Shown: one piece after another, positions 7,633 to 16,121 of the stretch
Layout of the letters: every line of letters begins with the position of its first letter
Numbering within the stretch: the first letter of the stretch is position 1
Source of the DNA: Spirochaetales bacterium
GTDB lineage: Bacteria; Spirochaetota; Spirochaetia; JABMQR01
NCBI GenBank assembly: GCA_023139255.1
Contig: JAGLNY010000095.1
Span: 1 to 30,275, forward strand
Length of the DNA stretch: 30,275 nucleotides
Direction of reading: 5' to 3'
The notes under the pieces: generated by a model
Database searches by the model: none
The model's input: the letters and a program-made list of their open reading frames with translations, nothing else
Told to the model about the DNA's origin: nothing
Position numbers and translations under genes: made by a program

Positions 7633-8346
7633 GTGGAAACAAAAACGGTAATTCAGGAGATCCAGAATACACATGGCAGAACCATTGCAAGAGCTGCTTT
7701 TGAACTCTCAGCTATCAGACTGCAGGCAGAAAAACCTTTTCTGTGGGCCTCAGGCTATAGAATGCCGATTTATAATGATAACAGACAATTTTTGAGAAGC
7801 CCTGCTATAAGGAAATCCATTGCCCAGGCATTTCAAGATCTTGTCATGAGGTTGGGGTTAACACCGGCACGGATTGCTGGGACGGCAACGGCGGGAATTC
7901 CCCATGCTACCACACTAGCAGACCTGATAGGATTGCCGCTTCTCTATGTCCGTGGATCACAAAAAAAACATGGGATGCAGAATGCAGTAGAAGGTTTGGA
8001 AACAGACAGAGCCCCGGGGGATGAAGAGGTTCTTCTCATAGAAGACCTGATATCCACAGGCGGAAGCTCTATACGGGCTGTTGAGGTGTTGAGACAATCA
8101 GGATTCCAGATTCCCTGGTGCTTCTCTATTTTTTCATACAGCCTATCAGCAGCAAATGATGCGTTTTCTTCCCTGAAACCGGATTGCCGGTATGCAAGCC
8201 TGCTATCCTACGACATTATGATTGAGGAAGCGCTTGATTCAGGGTACATAGGGGATAATGAAGCAGCTGAACTGAGAGAATGGAGAAGATCACCAATGAC
8301 ATGGGGTGAAAAAAGAGGATTTCCCCGTAAATTGCAGGAGATATAG
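7633..8346 (+). CDS. pyrE: Orotate phosphoribosyltransferase
   Basis: Converts orotate and PRPP to orotidine 5'-phosphate. The PRPP-binding loop is VLLIEDLISTGGSS in the middle of the 237-residue chain, and the N-terminal FLWASGYRMPIYNDNR segment is the usual PyrE substrate loop region. The start is GTG at 7633, directly after the pyrBI stop; the ribosome site GGGGGAAAG lies inside the end of pyrBI, so the two genes are probably translationally coupled. It is slightly longer than the usual 210-220 residues because of a C-terminal extension rich in charged residues (ELREWRRS and after). Confidence 0.94.
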   Translation: METKTVIQEIQNTHGRTIARAAFELSAIRLQAEKPFLWASGYRMPIYNDNRQFLRSPAIRKSIAQAFQDLVMRLGLTPARIAGTATAGIPHATTLADLIGLPLLYVRGSQKKHGMQNAVEGLETDRAPGDEEVLLIEDLISTGGSSIRAVEVLRQSGFQIPWCFSIFSYSLSAANDAFSSLKPDCRYASLLSYDIMIEEALDSGYIGDNEAAELREWRRSPMTWGEKRGFPRKLQEI

Positions 8347-9219
8347 ATGAGCCGAAATTATTGTAAAAAGCTCCGGGAGAGCGCTGTTGAATCACGCAGT
8401 ATTGTCAGTATGGGGCTTGATCCGATACTTGAATATCTTCCTGCTAAAACAGGAGATATAAGAAAGGATCTATCAGGTTTTTACCATGAGATCTTCACAG
8501 AAATGGTAGACAGAAAAATTTTACCGGGAGCCTTTAAACCCAACATCGGGTATTTTCATACTCTTGATAGACCCAGGAATGGGGACTTTTCAGGAAGTCT
8601 GGCGCTTGCGGATCTTCTTGCTGCCCTGGAAAAGATATTTCCGGGAATCCCGGTGATCCTTGATGCAAAACGAGGAGATATCGCATTATCAAGCAGTAAT
8701 TATGCAAATGAAGCATTTGTTTGCTGGGGAGTAGATGCTGTTACTATATCACCCTATATGGGAACAGATTCAGCTGTTCCTTTTATGGCTTTCGGCAAAG
8801 GGGTATACATCCTGAACAGAACATCAAACCCCGGCGCAGCTGATTTTCAGGATCTTACAGTATCAGGGGAATCACTATTCCATGCTGTTGCCGAACAAAT
8901 AATTCGCTGGGCACAGGAGTTCCCGGGAACAGGTGCGGTTGTCGGGGCGACTAGTCCCGATGAACTCTCAAGTCTGGCCGAAATGTTTGCCGGTAAGGAG
9001 ATACCGCTTTTGATTCCAGGGGTTGGATCCCAGGGTGGAAGCGGTTCTGAAACAGTTGCCAGGTTAAGACAGGCTGGATATGATCCCTTGTTGGCAAGGA
9101 TAAATAGTTCAAGCGGTATAACACACCCCTGGAAAAAAACACCCCCGCCGACCCGATGGGCAAAAGCAGTAGTTGATAATCTTGAGAATCTTAACAGAGA
9201 AACCGGGGGAGCCTTTTGA
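8347..9219 (+). CDS. pyrF: Orotidine 5'-phosphate decarboxylase, type 2
   Basis: Last step to UMP. The catalytic Asp-Lys-Asp array is in DAKRGDIALSS, and TISPYMGTDS and GAVVGATSPDE are typical of the longer type 2 PyrF (about 270-290 residues; here 290) rather than the 230-residue E. coli form. The ATG follows the pyrE stop with no gap. Its TGA stop overlaps the TTG start of the next gene. Confidence 0.95.
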   Translation: MSRNYCKKLRESAVESRSIVSMGLDPILEYLPAKTGDIRKDLSGFYHEIFTEMVDRKILPGAFKPNIGYFHTLDRPRNGDFSGSLALADLLAALEKIFPGIPVILDAKRGDIALSSSNYANEAFVCWGVDAVTISPYMGTDSAVPFMAFGKGVYILNRTSNPGAADFQDLTVSGESLFHAVAEQIIRWAQEFPGTGAVVGATSPDELSSLAEMFAGKEIPLLIPGVGSQGGSGSETVARLRQAGYDPLLARINSSSGITHPWKKTPPPTRWAKAVVDNLENLNRETGGAF

Positions 9220-10958
9220 CAACAGCATTACGGAAAAACCGAACCCTTCAAACTATAAAAAAATCCCGTAATTCAGGGACGGTACTACTTGCCACAGTAT
9301 CCGGAGTAGCTTCGACAAAGCCTGCCTTAGTTGATTTTTTTGATAAGAAGGTTCCCTCAATTGATTTGATCACGACAAAAAGTTTTCAGGTGAATCCCAA
9401 TACCGGAAACCGCGAACCAATAATCACCGAACCTTCACCTGGGAATTTTGGAAATTCTGTCGGGTTAAGAAACCCCGGGATGCTGCAGGCAGTTAAGGAT
9501 ATGAAAAAACTGCGTGGCAATGGCAATGGATTACGTTCGCTGCTTAATATTTCTGTTTCGGCATCGACTCCTGAAGATTTCATCATTCTGGTAAAAGCTT
9601 TTGAGCCTTATGCAGATATTATCGAATTGAATTTTTCATGTCCTCATGCTTCGGCAGGATTTGGGGCAAGTATTGGCTGTGACCCTGGTATAGCCTATGA
9701 CTATATGAAAGCTGTACGAGAGGCTGCAGGTGATTCCTGCGGGGCTCTCATATTCCCGAAACTTACACCTAATGTACCGGATATTGGTATTATTGCCAGC
9801 GCAGTTGTCGAGGCAGGTGCTGATGGGATATCAGCAATTAATACTGCAGGTCCAATAGTGTATCGTGAATCCCACAGTGGAGAAATCATCCTGAATAATT
9901 CTGTAGGGGGAAAGGGCGGCCAAAGCGGCGGATGGGTAAGAGAAAAGGCTTTGGAATGTGTCAGCAAAATCCGTGGATCAATCGACCCTGATATCCCAAT
10001 TATTGGAATGGGAGGCGTGTCCACAGGGAAACATGCAGCCGATATGAAACTTGCCGGTGCGGATGTTATTGGTATCGGTAGTGCGTTTGGGAAAGTGCAC
10101 CAGAAAAATTGGTCCGATTATATTAATTCTGTAAAAATTGAGGCTGAGAATATTTTGGCAGGTCAAAATTCCGGAGGGGCGGAGGAACAATTTATCACCA
10201 AAACCCCTTCGATGCAATATATTCCCTTTACCATAACAAAGAAAATAGAGCATACAGATGATGTCAGCATTTTCTACCTTGATGGAAAGATGAAGTGCGG
10301 CCCGGGTGAGTTTGCATTTATCTGGCTCCCGGGAGTCGGGGAAAAACCCTTTTCTATCGCTGAACAGAGCCCCTTAACTTTTATTGTGAAAAAGCGCGGA
10401 CCTTTTACCAGTGAGCTTTTTACCCGTTCTGCAGGGGATATCATCTATGTGCGGGGTGTGTATGGTGCAGAGGTTAGCCTGCCGGATAAGGCCAGGGCAG
10501 TTATCGCTGCAGGGGGAACAGGAATTGCGGTATTACCTTCTCTTGTTGAGAAGCTGAAACAGGAAGGGATTAGTATGGATATCTACTATGGAACTTCATC
10601 TGAAAATGAACCTGAGCCCTTATTGAAGGAAAAACTCAAAACATATGGTTCCTTCACAGCGGTTCCTGACGCCGGGATCCCGGGAAAAGTACTTGATATT
10701 CTAAGTAACCGGGAAGATGATTTAACTGATGCATCTTGTTTTTTTGTGGGACCCGAACCCTTCATGAGTAAGGCTGCCCGGATTGCCGTGAACAGGGGAG
10801 CGGAGAAAAGTGCTGTTATGCTTTCCATGGAACGACCATCGCTCTGCGGAATTGGTATGTGTGGTGAATGTGCCTGCGGTGACAGACTTACCTGTAGTTA
10901 TGGAACATTTGTCTCATATGAATATTTGGAAAATTATGCACCGGAGCTCCTGGAATGA
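9216..10958 (+). CDS. pyrDK: Dihydroorotate dehydrogenase fused to its electron-transfer subunit (PyrD-PyrK)
   Basis: A single 580-residue chain. The N-terminal part (about 1-320) is a class 1B-like PyrD: the catalytic cysteine is in NFSCPHA (C142), KLTPN and AINTAGP are substrate-site segments, and GMGGVSTGKHA with GADVIGIGSA binds FMN phosphate. The C-terminal part (about 333-580) is PyrK: GEKPFSIA for FAD, AAGGTGIAVLP for NAD, and a 2Fe-2S site with C544, C549, C552 and C560. These two parts are normally separate subunits. The loop before the last cysteine is shorter than in typical PyrK, and an Asn expected after SCP is His. Start is TTG at 9216 with GGGGGAG just upstream; the TGA of pyrF overlaps it by four bases. 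Confidence 0.92.
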   Translation: MTTALRKNRTLQTIKKSRNSGTVLLATVSGVASTKPALVDFFDKKVPSIDLITTKSFQVNPNTGNREPIITEPSPGNFGNSVGLRNPGMLQAVKDMKKLRGNGNGLRSLLNISVSASTPEDFIILVKAFEPYADIIELNFSCPHASAGFGASIGCDPGIAYDYMKAVREAAGDSCGALIFPKLTPNVPDIGIIASAVVEAGADGISAINTAGPIVYRESHSGEIILNNSVGGKGGQSGGWVREKALECVSKIRGSIDPDIPIIGMGGVSTGKHAADMKLAGADVIGIGSAFGKVHQKNWSDYINSVKIEAENILAGQNSGGAEEQFITKTPSMQYIPFTITKKIEHTDDVSIFYLDGKMKCGPGEFAFIWLPGVGEKPFSIAEQSPLTFIVKKRGPFTSELFTRSAGDIIYVRGVYGAEVSLPDKARAVIAAGGTGIAVLPSLVEKLKQEGISMDIYYGTSSENEPEPLLKEKLKTYGSFTAVPDAGIPGKVLDILSNREDDLTDASCFFVGPEPFMSKAARIAVNRGAEKSAVMLSMERPSLCGIGMCGECACGDRLTCSYGTFVSYEYLENYAPELLE

Positions 10959-12037
10959 TAGACCCGCATGTGCATCTGAGAGATTGGGAACATAGCCGGA
11001 AGGAAACACTATACCATGGGCTGAGAACTGCCGCCCGTGCAGGAATTTCCGGTGTTTTTGATATGCCGAATACTGCCCCCCCGCTCACAAGCCGTGAAAT
11101 GATTGAAAAACGACTTGTTGACGCAGCCGCTGCCCAGGAGAAGGCTGCACATGAGACAGGAGAGAAAATATTCTACGGATTATTCGGCGGTCTGGTCGCG
11201 GATGAAAAACAGGTAAGGGAGATGGTGAAATTGCACGGCGAGTTCTTCCCTGCTATGGTGGGACTTAAGCTGTTTACCGTACACTCGACAGGGGATATGG
11301 GTATTATCTCCCAGTTGAAACGAAAATTGATATTAAATACATTGTCTGTTGAAGGATATACAGGAGTACTTGCGGTACATTGCGAAAAACATGAATTGCT
11401 GAAGCCTGAGCTCTGGAATCCATCAGATTCTCATTCGCACAGCGCAGCACGTCCCCCTGAAGCAGAGTCAGTATCTATTCAGAAGCTTGTGGAGACTGCT
11501 TTAGAAACTGGATTTTCCGGAACTCTTCATATCTGTCATATAAGTACTCCTCAAAGTCTTGCATGCATTGAGCAGGCCAGGAGAAATGTGCCGTTTCTTA
11601 TTACCTGTGGAGTTACGCCTCATCATGCTCTCCTGGATACTTCAATCCCGCAGAAAGACAACCTATTGAAAGTGAACCCTCCCCTAAGAGACCCCGATTC
11701 ACGGGAAGCAATGTTCAGGGCACTGGTTGACGGAAGGATCGATTGGATTGAATCCGACCATGCTCCGCACTTGGTGGAAGATAAGAGGGACGGTGGATCG
11801 TCGGGAATCCCGGGGATTGCCGGATACCTGCTGCTTGTCAGGGAACTTCTGCGTGCCGGTGTCAGCAGCAGGCAGATTAATTATCTTACAGGGAATCGTG
11901 TCTGTGAAGTTTTTAACCTGGATAGTTTGTGTTTAATAGATTCTTCGGTGGATGAATCAGGACTTACCGTTCGTGCACAGGAAGCTGCAGATGAATATAG
12001 CACAGATCCATATAAATCCTGCGGTTTTCTGGGATAG
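10955..12037 (+). CDS. pyrC: Dihydroorotase
   Basis: Zinc amidohydrolase that closes carbamoyl aspartate to dihydroorotate. DPHVHLRD near the N-terminus carries the first two metal histidines. A lysine in VGLKLFTVHSTG may be the carbamylated bridging residue. HCEKHE and HICHIS give the other histidines, and SDHAPH the catalytic aspartate. 360 residues, shorter than the roughly 420 of class I enzymes. The ATG overlaps the pyrDK stop (ATGA). It is the last gene of the operon and its stop codon lies inside the palindrome at 12031-12064. Confidence 0.93.
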   Translation: MIDPHVHLRDWEHSRKETLYHGLRTAARAGISGVFDMPNTAPPLTSREMIEKRLVDAAAAQEKAAHETGEKIFYGLFGGLVADEKQVREMVKLHGEFFPAMVGLKLFTVHSTGDMGIISQLKRKLILNTLSVEGYTGVLAVHCEKHELLKPELWNPSDSHSHSAARPPEAESVSIQKLVETALETGFSGTLHICHISTPQSLACIEQARRNVPFLITCGVTPHHALLDTSIPQKDNLLKVNPPLRDPDSREAMFRALVDGRIDWIESDHAPHLVEDKRDGGSSGIPGIAGYLLLVRELLRAGVSSRQINYLTGNRVCEVFNLDSLCLIDSSVDESGLTVRAQEAADEYSTDPYKSCGFLG

Positions 12038-12064
12038 AGACAAGGCATGCCTTGTCTCTATCCC
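12031..12064. terminator. 34-bp perfect palindrome, bidirectional terminator holding both stop codons
   Basis: The 34 bases are an exact inverted repeat with the centre GCATGC at 12045-12050. The TAG stop of pyrC (12035-12037) and the TAG stop of the convergent hydrolase gene (12058-12060) are mirror images of each other inside it. It would form a long stem on either transcript. There is no T run, so it may act by stem strength, with Rho, or as a 3'-end stabiliser. Confidence 0.75.
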
Positions 12065-12993
12065 TCAACATCATTTAAAAAATCTTCCAGGGTTTTTCTG
12101 TATAATTCCGGATCTGTTGATAAACTGCCCGCATGAGCTGCATCATCCACCAGAAGAAGTGTAGTAGGAAACCGGGGTTTTCGTTTTTCAGCCATAGAAA
12201 CCGACATGCTTGCTGGTACGTAATTATCTTCTTTTCCATGTACAAACAGAAGAGGGACGGAGGATTCCATAATATCCCTGATGGGTGAAACCTGACTTAA
12301 TGAGAAACCGTTTTTTCGTACAAAATAGCGGTTGCAGAAATATATGATAATACCTTTGAGAAACGAAGGTACATGGTTTTGTTTTAACTGATGTTGATAT
12401 AACACCTTTACATCTGAATAGGGGCAATCCGCATGTGCAAATGTTAATCGTTTATCAAGCGGCAGGTATTGAAGAACAGTTGCAGCACCCAGAGATATTC
12501 CCATAGCCCCGAATGTTTTTGTTTCAGGGAATTGTTTGAAAGCCCAGTCAGCTATTTTTAAAAGATCACTTTTCTCAAAATATCCTGCAGTGCAGCTGTC
12601 TCCGCCACTGTTGCCATGATGTCGATGATTGTAGGTAATAATATTATATCCGCGCTTAACGTAGAGAGGAAAAAATTTAACCGTCCCATGCCAGGTCCAG
12701 GTATGCCCGTGCGTAAAAACAATAGTTTTTTCCGGGTCTGTACCAGCTGAGAATACCCCATTCAATGTGTACCCGAACTCTGATTCCACAGAGAAATTTG
12801 TAAAATTATAGGAAGAGAATTCTTCCCCCGTAAATTCACCATCATCAAGACATGAAGAATAAGTGTAGGAGAGCGATTGGTTTTTGGAAAATAAGAATTC
12901 CCGGGCGATATATCTACCGAAAAAATATCCTAAACAAAGATATACTGCTGCTATAACCGCAATAATGATTAAAACTATAATAAGCAAGCTCAT
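12058..12993 (-). CDS. Membrane-anchored alpha/beta hydrolase
   Basis: A 311-residue protein. An N-terminal membrane segment (about residues 3-25) is followed by an alpha/beta-hydrolase domain: oxyanion-side FTHGHTWTWHG, RHHGNSGG, nucleophile elbow GISLGA (Ser), acid in VHGKEDNYVP (Asp) and histidine in DDAAHAGS. The catalytic triad is therefore complete. The layout resembles the YqkD/BAAT-like group of anchored hydrolases seen in Firmicutes and spirochaetes; substrate is unknown. A strong ribosome site (AGGAGGGAGA on the minus strand, about 13001-13010) supports the start. The gene is transcribed toward pyrC and away from the oxoacid oxidoreductase operon. It carries one GGGACGGAGG copy (12254-12263) in the SSVP codons before the acid strand. 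Confidence 0.85.
   Translation of the reverse strand: MSLLIIVLIIIAVIAAVYLCLGYFFGRYIAREFLFSKNQSLSYTYSSCLDDGEFTGEEFSSYNFTNFSVESEFGYTLNGVFSAGTDPEKTIVFTHGHTWTWHGTVKFFPLYVKRGYNIITYNHRHHGNSGGDSCTAGYFEKSDLLKIADWAFKQFPETKTFGAMGISLGAATVLQYLPLDKRLTFAHADCPYSDVKVLYQHQLKQNHVPSFLKGIIIYFCNRYFVRKNGFSLSQVSPIRDIMESSVPLLFVHGKEDNYVPASMSVSMAEKRKPRFPTTLLLVDDAAHAGSLSTDPELYRKTLEDFLNDVEG
12254..12263 (+). repeat. Dispersed 10-mer GGGACGGAGG, copy 1
   Basis: Exact copy, antisense within the hydrolase gene, where its complement encodes SSVP at a conserved place. Preceded by A. Confidence 0.85.
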
Positions 12994-13027
12994 AAGTCAG
13001 ATCTCCCTCCTGCTGGAACTCAAATTC

Positions 13028-13081
13028 AGGTTCTGTTTCTGTTGGGCCGGGGACGGAGGAGCCCTGGCTAAGGTTCTGTTT
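13028..13081. repeat. 11-bp direct repeats flanking a motif-bearing segment
   Basis: AGGTTCTGTTT occurs at 13028-13038 and again at 13071-13081. The 32 bases between them hold GGGC...GCCC arms around a GGGACGGAGG copy. The arrangement looks like a short insertion with duplicated ends or a recombination footprint. Confidence 0.7.
13050..13059 (+). repeat. Dispersed 10-mer GGGACGGAGG, copy 2
   Basis: Exact copy in intergenic DNA, in the loop between GGGC and GCCC arms and between the 11-bp direct repeats. Confidence 0.85.
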
Positions 13082-13165
13082 ATCCTGATTATGATACCAT
13101 AGTAACTCACCTGCAACAACAATAACAGTTGTCGAGTTGTCGAACTCAATCAGAATCTATTTAAA

Positions 13166-13177
13166 CACTAGCTAGTG
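13166..13177. promoter_or_regulatory. 12-bp palindrome, candidate operator
   Basis: CACTAGCTAGTG, a perfect palindrome, lies 51 bp upstream of the -35 box of the oxoacid oxidoreductase operon. Its place fits an activator or repressor site; no regulator is encoded nearby. Nine of its bases recur at 29366-29374, upstream of the cobW-like gene. Confidence 0.4.
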
Positions 13178-13228
13178 AATAATGACTAATTGTAATATTT
13201 TTATATATTTGTGATCATATAACAATGT

Positions 13229-13257
13229 TTGACACCTATGTCAGCCGGTTGTACAAT
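13229..13257 (+). promoter_or_regulatory. Sigma-70 promoter of the oxoacid oxidoreductase-buk-ptb operon
   Basis: A perfect -35 TTGACA (13229-13234), an exact 17-bp spacer and -10 TACAAT (13252-13257). Transcription should start near 13264, leaving an 83-base leader before the ferredoxin gene. This is the best promoter in the window. Confidence 0.85.
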
Positions 13258-13346
13258 AACTCCTAAGCATAAACTGTTTCTTTGTGCTTCAAAACTGGTA
13301 GTAAATAATTTGGTGATTGTGCGGATGAAGTGTTTGGAGATAAATT

Positions 13347-13595
13347 ATGAACTATGTGAAAATATCAGCTGATCAGTGCAAGGGCTGCCGGGTATGCGTA
13401 CAGGCCTGCCCGAATCACTGCCTGAAAATCGGGTCAGTATTTAATACAATGGGATATCAAAGTGCTGTTTTTATTGGAGAGGATCGCTGTACAGCCTGCG
13501 GTATCTGTTTCTATGTCTGCCCCGAACCTGGTGCAGTAACAGTTTTTAAAAATGAAAAACCGCAGAAAAAAAGAGATACAGGGGAGAGTGCATAG
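13347..13595 (+). CDS. Ferredoxin-type (delta) subunit of 2-oxoacid:ferredoxin oxidoreductase
   Basis: An 82-residue two-[4Fe-4S] ferredoxin. The first cluster motif is CKGCRVCVQACP and the second CTACGICFYVCP. It would carry electrons from the TPP enzyme to soluble ferredoxin. The position directly before the alpha subunit, with a 2-bp gap, fits the delta subunit of VOR/KOR-type enzymes. A GGAG ribosome site precedes the ATG. The C-terminus is a short lysine-rich tail. Confidence 0.92.
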   Translation: MNYVKISADQCKGCRVCVQACPNHCLKIGSVFNTMGYQSAVFIGEDRCTACGICFYVCPEPGAVTVFKNEKPQKKRDTGESA

Positions 13596-13597
13596 CT

Positions 13598-14677
13598 ATG
13601 AGCAGACTATTGATGAAAGGTAATGAAGCAGTTGTGCATGGGGCGCTTACGGGAGGAGCTACACATTTTTTTGGTTATCCTATAACGCCTGCGAGTGAAA
13701 TAGCACATGCTGCCGCCAGGTATTTTACTGCTTCCGGTAGAACTTTTCTGCAGGCAGAATCTGAAATAGCGGCAATTAATATGATTTACGGAGCCTCTAG
13801 TGCCGGTGCCAGGTCAATGACCGCAACCTCAGGTCCGGGACTTTCACTTATGGCAGAGGGGTTGTCCTATTTGGCTGGTGCAGAACTTCCAGCAGTAGTA
13901 GTGGATGTACAACGTGCCGGCCCTGGTCTTGGTAATATTTGGCCTGAGCAAAGTGATTATAACGCAACAGTGAAAGGCGGCGGCCATGGTAACTATAGTA
14001 ATATCGTATTTGCCCCGAATTCCGCCCAGGAAATGTGTGATATGACCCGAAAGGCTTTTGCTTTAGCGGACGCCTACCGGATGACCGTAATTATTCTGAG
14101 CGATGCTTATATCGGACAGATGATGGAGCCTGTTAATATCCCGGAAACGGTGACCTTCAGTAAACGGAAGGATTGGGCTGTGTATGGTGATGCGGAAAGC
14201 CGTGAAAACTTAATAGTATCCATTTTGATGAGCACCCTGCAGCAGAGCAATCATAACGAGCATCTGCAGGAAAAATATCGACGGCTTGAGGAGACCTGTA
14301 TCGAATATGAAGAGTTTGGCATAAAAGATGCTGATATAGTGTTGGTTTCATTCGGCATTTGCTCCCGACTCTGTCATACTGTAGCGATGACATTGCGCAA
14401 AGAAGGATATAGAATTGGATTTTTCAGACCGAAAACTCTGTTTCCTTTCCCTAAAAAAGCAATCAACAGATTGGCAGAGATGAAAAAACCACTTGCAGTA
14501 GTGGAACTTAATACCGGAATGATGGCTGATGATGTTGAACTCAGCATTAAAGGACAGTCAGAGATCTTGCGTTATAATTGGCTTGGAGGGCAAATGCCTA
14601 CGGTAAAAGAACTTGCGATAAAAGTTACGGATGATCTTGGTAAACTGAGAAAAGCCGGGTTTGGGGGCAAATCATGA
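13598..14677 (+). CDS. vorB: 2-oxoacid:ferredoxin oxidoreductase alpha subunit (VorB-like)
   Basis: A 359-residue alpha subunit of the oxidoreductase that decarboxylates 2-oxoacids to acyl-CoA while reducing ferredoxin. Typical segments are FFGYPITPASEI near the N-terminus, ESEIAAINMIYGAS, TATSGPGLSLMAEG and VVDVQRAGPGLG. The last two mark the VOR/KOR group (branched-chain 2-oxoacids or 2-oxoglutarate). The downstream butyrate kinase and phosphate butyryltransferase point to branched-chain 2-oxoacids, with 2-oxoisovalerate as the model substrate. It overlaps the next gene by four bases (ATGA). Confidence 0.93.
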   Translation: MSRLLMKGNEAVVHGALTGGATHFFGYPITPASEIAHAAARYFTASGRTFLQAESEIAAINMIYGASSAGARSMTATSGPGLSLMAEGLSYLAGAELPAVVVDVQRAGPGLGNIWPEQSDYNATVKGGGHGNYSNIVFAPNSAQEMCDMTRKAFALADAYRMTVIILSDAYIGQMMEPVNIPETVTFSKRKDWAVYGDAESRENLIVSILMSTLQQSNHNEHLQEKYRRLEETCIEYEEFGIKDADIVLVSFGICSRLCHTVAMTLRKEGYRIGFFRPKTLFPFPKKAINRLAEMKKPLAVVELNTGMMADDVELSIKGQSEILRYNWLGGQMPTVKELAIKVTDDLGKLRKAGFGGKS

Positions 14678-16119
14678 TAAAGCATAAAAAACCGACAGCC
14701 TTCTATGAAACTTTTGAAAGAAAAGGGCATAATGATACCTCAACACACTACTGCCCAGGATGCGGGCACGGCACAGTACATAAATTTATTGCCGAGGCAA
14801 TAGATGACCTGGGAGTAAAGGATCAGGTGGTTTTCCTTTCACCGGTTGGGTGTTCAGTATTTGCCTACTACTATTTTGATGCCGGAAATATTCAGTGTTC
14901 GCATGGGAGGGCACCGGCTGTAGCAACCGGGGTGCGTAGAGTCCATAAAGATGCAGTAATAATTTCCTACCAGGGGGATGGCGATCTGGCTGGAATCGGC
15001 ACCTCTGAGATCATACATGCCGCAAATCGCGGTGAGAATATAACAGTATTTTTTGTGAATAATGCTATCTATGGTATGACCGGCGGTCAGATGGCTCCTA
15101 CAACACTTAATGGACAGAAAACCCTGACAACTCCATTGGGCAGGGATCCGGGAAGGGATGGGCTGCCAATTGGTATGGCAGAAATAATGAATGCCATTAC
15201 AGCTCCGGTCTATATTGAACGAGTATCTCTTTCCTCAACTAAAGGGGTGCTAAAGACCAGGAAGGCTGTCCGTAAAGGTCTTAAGAATCAGATTGATGGA
15301 AGGGGTTTCTCATTTATTGAAATACTTTCTCCCTGTCCGGTAAACTGGAAAATGGATCCAGTTGAGGCCCGGGAGTGGATTGCAGGGAACCTGGAACCCG
15401 TTTTCCCGATAACCTGCTTTAGGGATGCCTGCAGTCAGGATCAGAAAGATTCTCAAATAGCAGTTGAGCATTCAGTTGAGTCAGACCAAATTCCTTTTAT
15501 GGATGATAAAGAACTTGTTTCACTGTTGAAAGTGGATGCCCTTATACCAAATCTAGAGATCTTAAATCTGGAAGAGGATCAGCTTGTTAAGATTGCAGGA
15601 TTTGGGGGACAGGGAGTTCTTTCCGGCGGTGTCTTACTTGCAAAATGCGGTATTGCTGAGGGGATTCATGCTACATGGCTTCCGTCATACGGTCCCGAAA
15701 TGCGCGGCGGTCGTGCATATGCCAGTGTAATTCTTGCAAATGATGAAATAGGCTCACCGGTTGTTGATGAACCGAATGTTCTTATTGCAATGAACGGACC
15801 TTCTCTGGATGCTTTTGAAGATGATGTGGTCCCGGGCGGGTTTATCTTGGTTAACTCATCAATTGCCACAAGGAAAGTAAAACGGGATGATGTTTCAGTA
15901 TTGTATATACCCGCTTCTGATATTGCAAAGAAAGAAGGATTAACTGCGGCAGCTAATGTCGTTTTACTCACTATATATCTTAAGCACAAAGGGATTATGT
16001 CTACGGAAACACTGAGAAAAATAATTCCTGTAAGTGTAACCCGAAAGAAGTTTATCAATACAAACCTGAGAATTATGGATAAAGCCCTGGAATACTATGA
16101 TAATAACGTAAGGATCTGA
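14674..16119 (+). CDS. vorA: 2-oxoacid:ferredoxin oxidoreductase, beta and gamma subunits fused
   Basis: A 481-residue chain. Residues 1 to about 250 are the TPP-binding beta subunit: CPGCGHG (C27, C30), the TPP/Mg motif GDGDLAGIG (101-109) and the partner NNAIYGMTGGQ. Residues from about 304 are the gamma subunit: IAGFGGQGVLSGG, then YGPEMRGGRAYASV and NGPSLDAFED. A linker of about 50 residues with little conservation joins them. Beta and gamma are separate in archaeal VOR; similar fusions exist in Bacteroidetes and other anaerobes as I recall. With the delta and alpha genes upstream, the complex is complete. Confidence 0.92.
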   Translation: MIKHKKPTAFYETFERKGHNDTSTHYCPGCGHGTVHKFIAEAIDDLGVKDQVVFLSPVGCSVFAYYYFDAGNIQCSHGRAPAVATGVRRVHKDAVIISYQGDGDLAGIGTSEIIHAANRGENITVFFVNNAIYGMTGGQMAPTTLNGQKTLTTPLGRDPGRDGLPIGMAEIMNAITAPVYIERVSLSSTKGVLKTRKAVRKGLKNQIDGRGFSFIEILSPCPVNWKMDPVEAREWIAGNLEPVFPITCFRDACSQDQKDSQIAVEHSVESDQIPFMDDKELVSLLKVDALIPNLEILNLEEDQLVKIAGFGGQGVLSGGVLLAKCGIAEGIHATWLPSYGPEMRGGRAYASVILANDEIGSPVVDEPNVLIAMNGPSLDAFEDDVVPGGFILVNSSIATRKVKRDDVSVLYIPASDIAKKEGLTAAANVVLLTIYLKHKGIMSTETLRKIIPVSVTRKKFINTNLRIMDKALEYYDNNVRI

Positions 16120-16121
16120 AT

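Larger units (their letters stand above)
12994..13228. other. Intergenic region between divergent hydrolase and oxoacid oxidoreductase genes
   Basis: No gene is supported here. It contains the hydrolase ribosome site (about 13001-13010), two 11-bp direct repeats AGGTTCTGTTT (13028-13038 and 13071-13081) around a 32-bp segment with a GGGACGGAGG copy, a small stem GAGTT/AACTC (13134-13147) and a 12-bp palindrome (13166-13177). The last third is very AT-rich and leads into the promoter at 13229. Confidence 0.6.
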
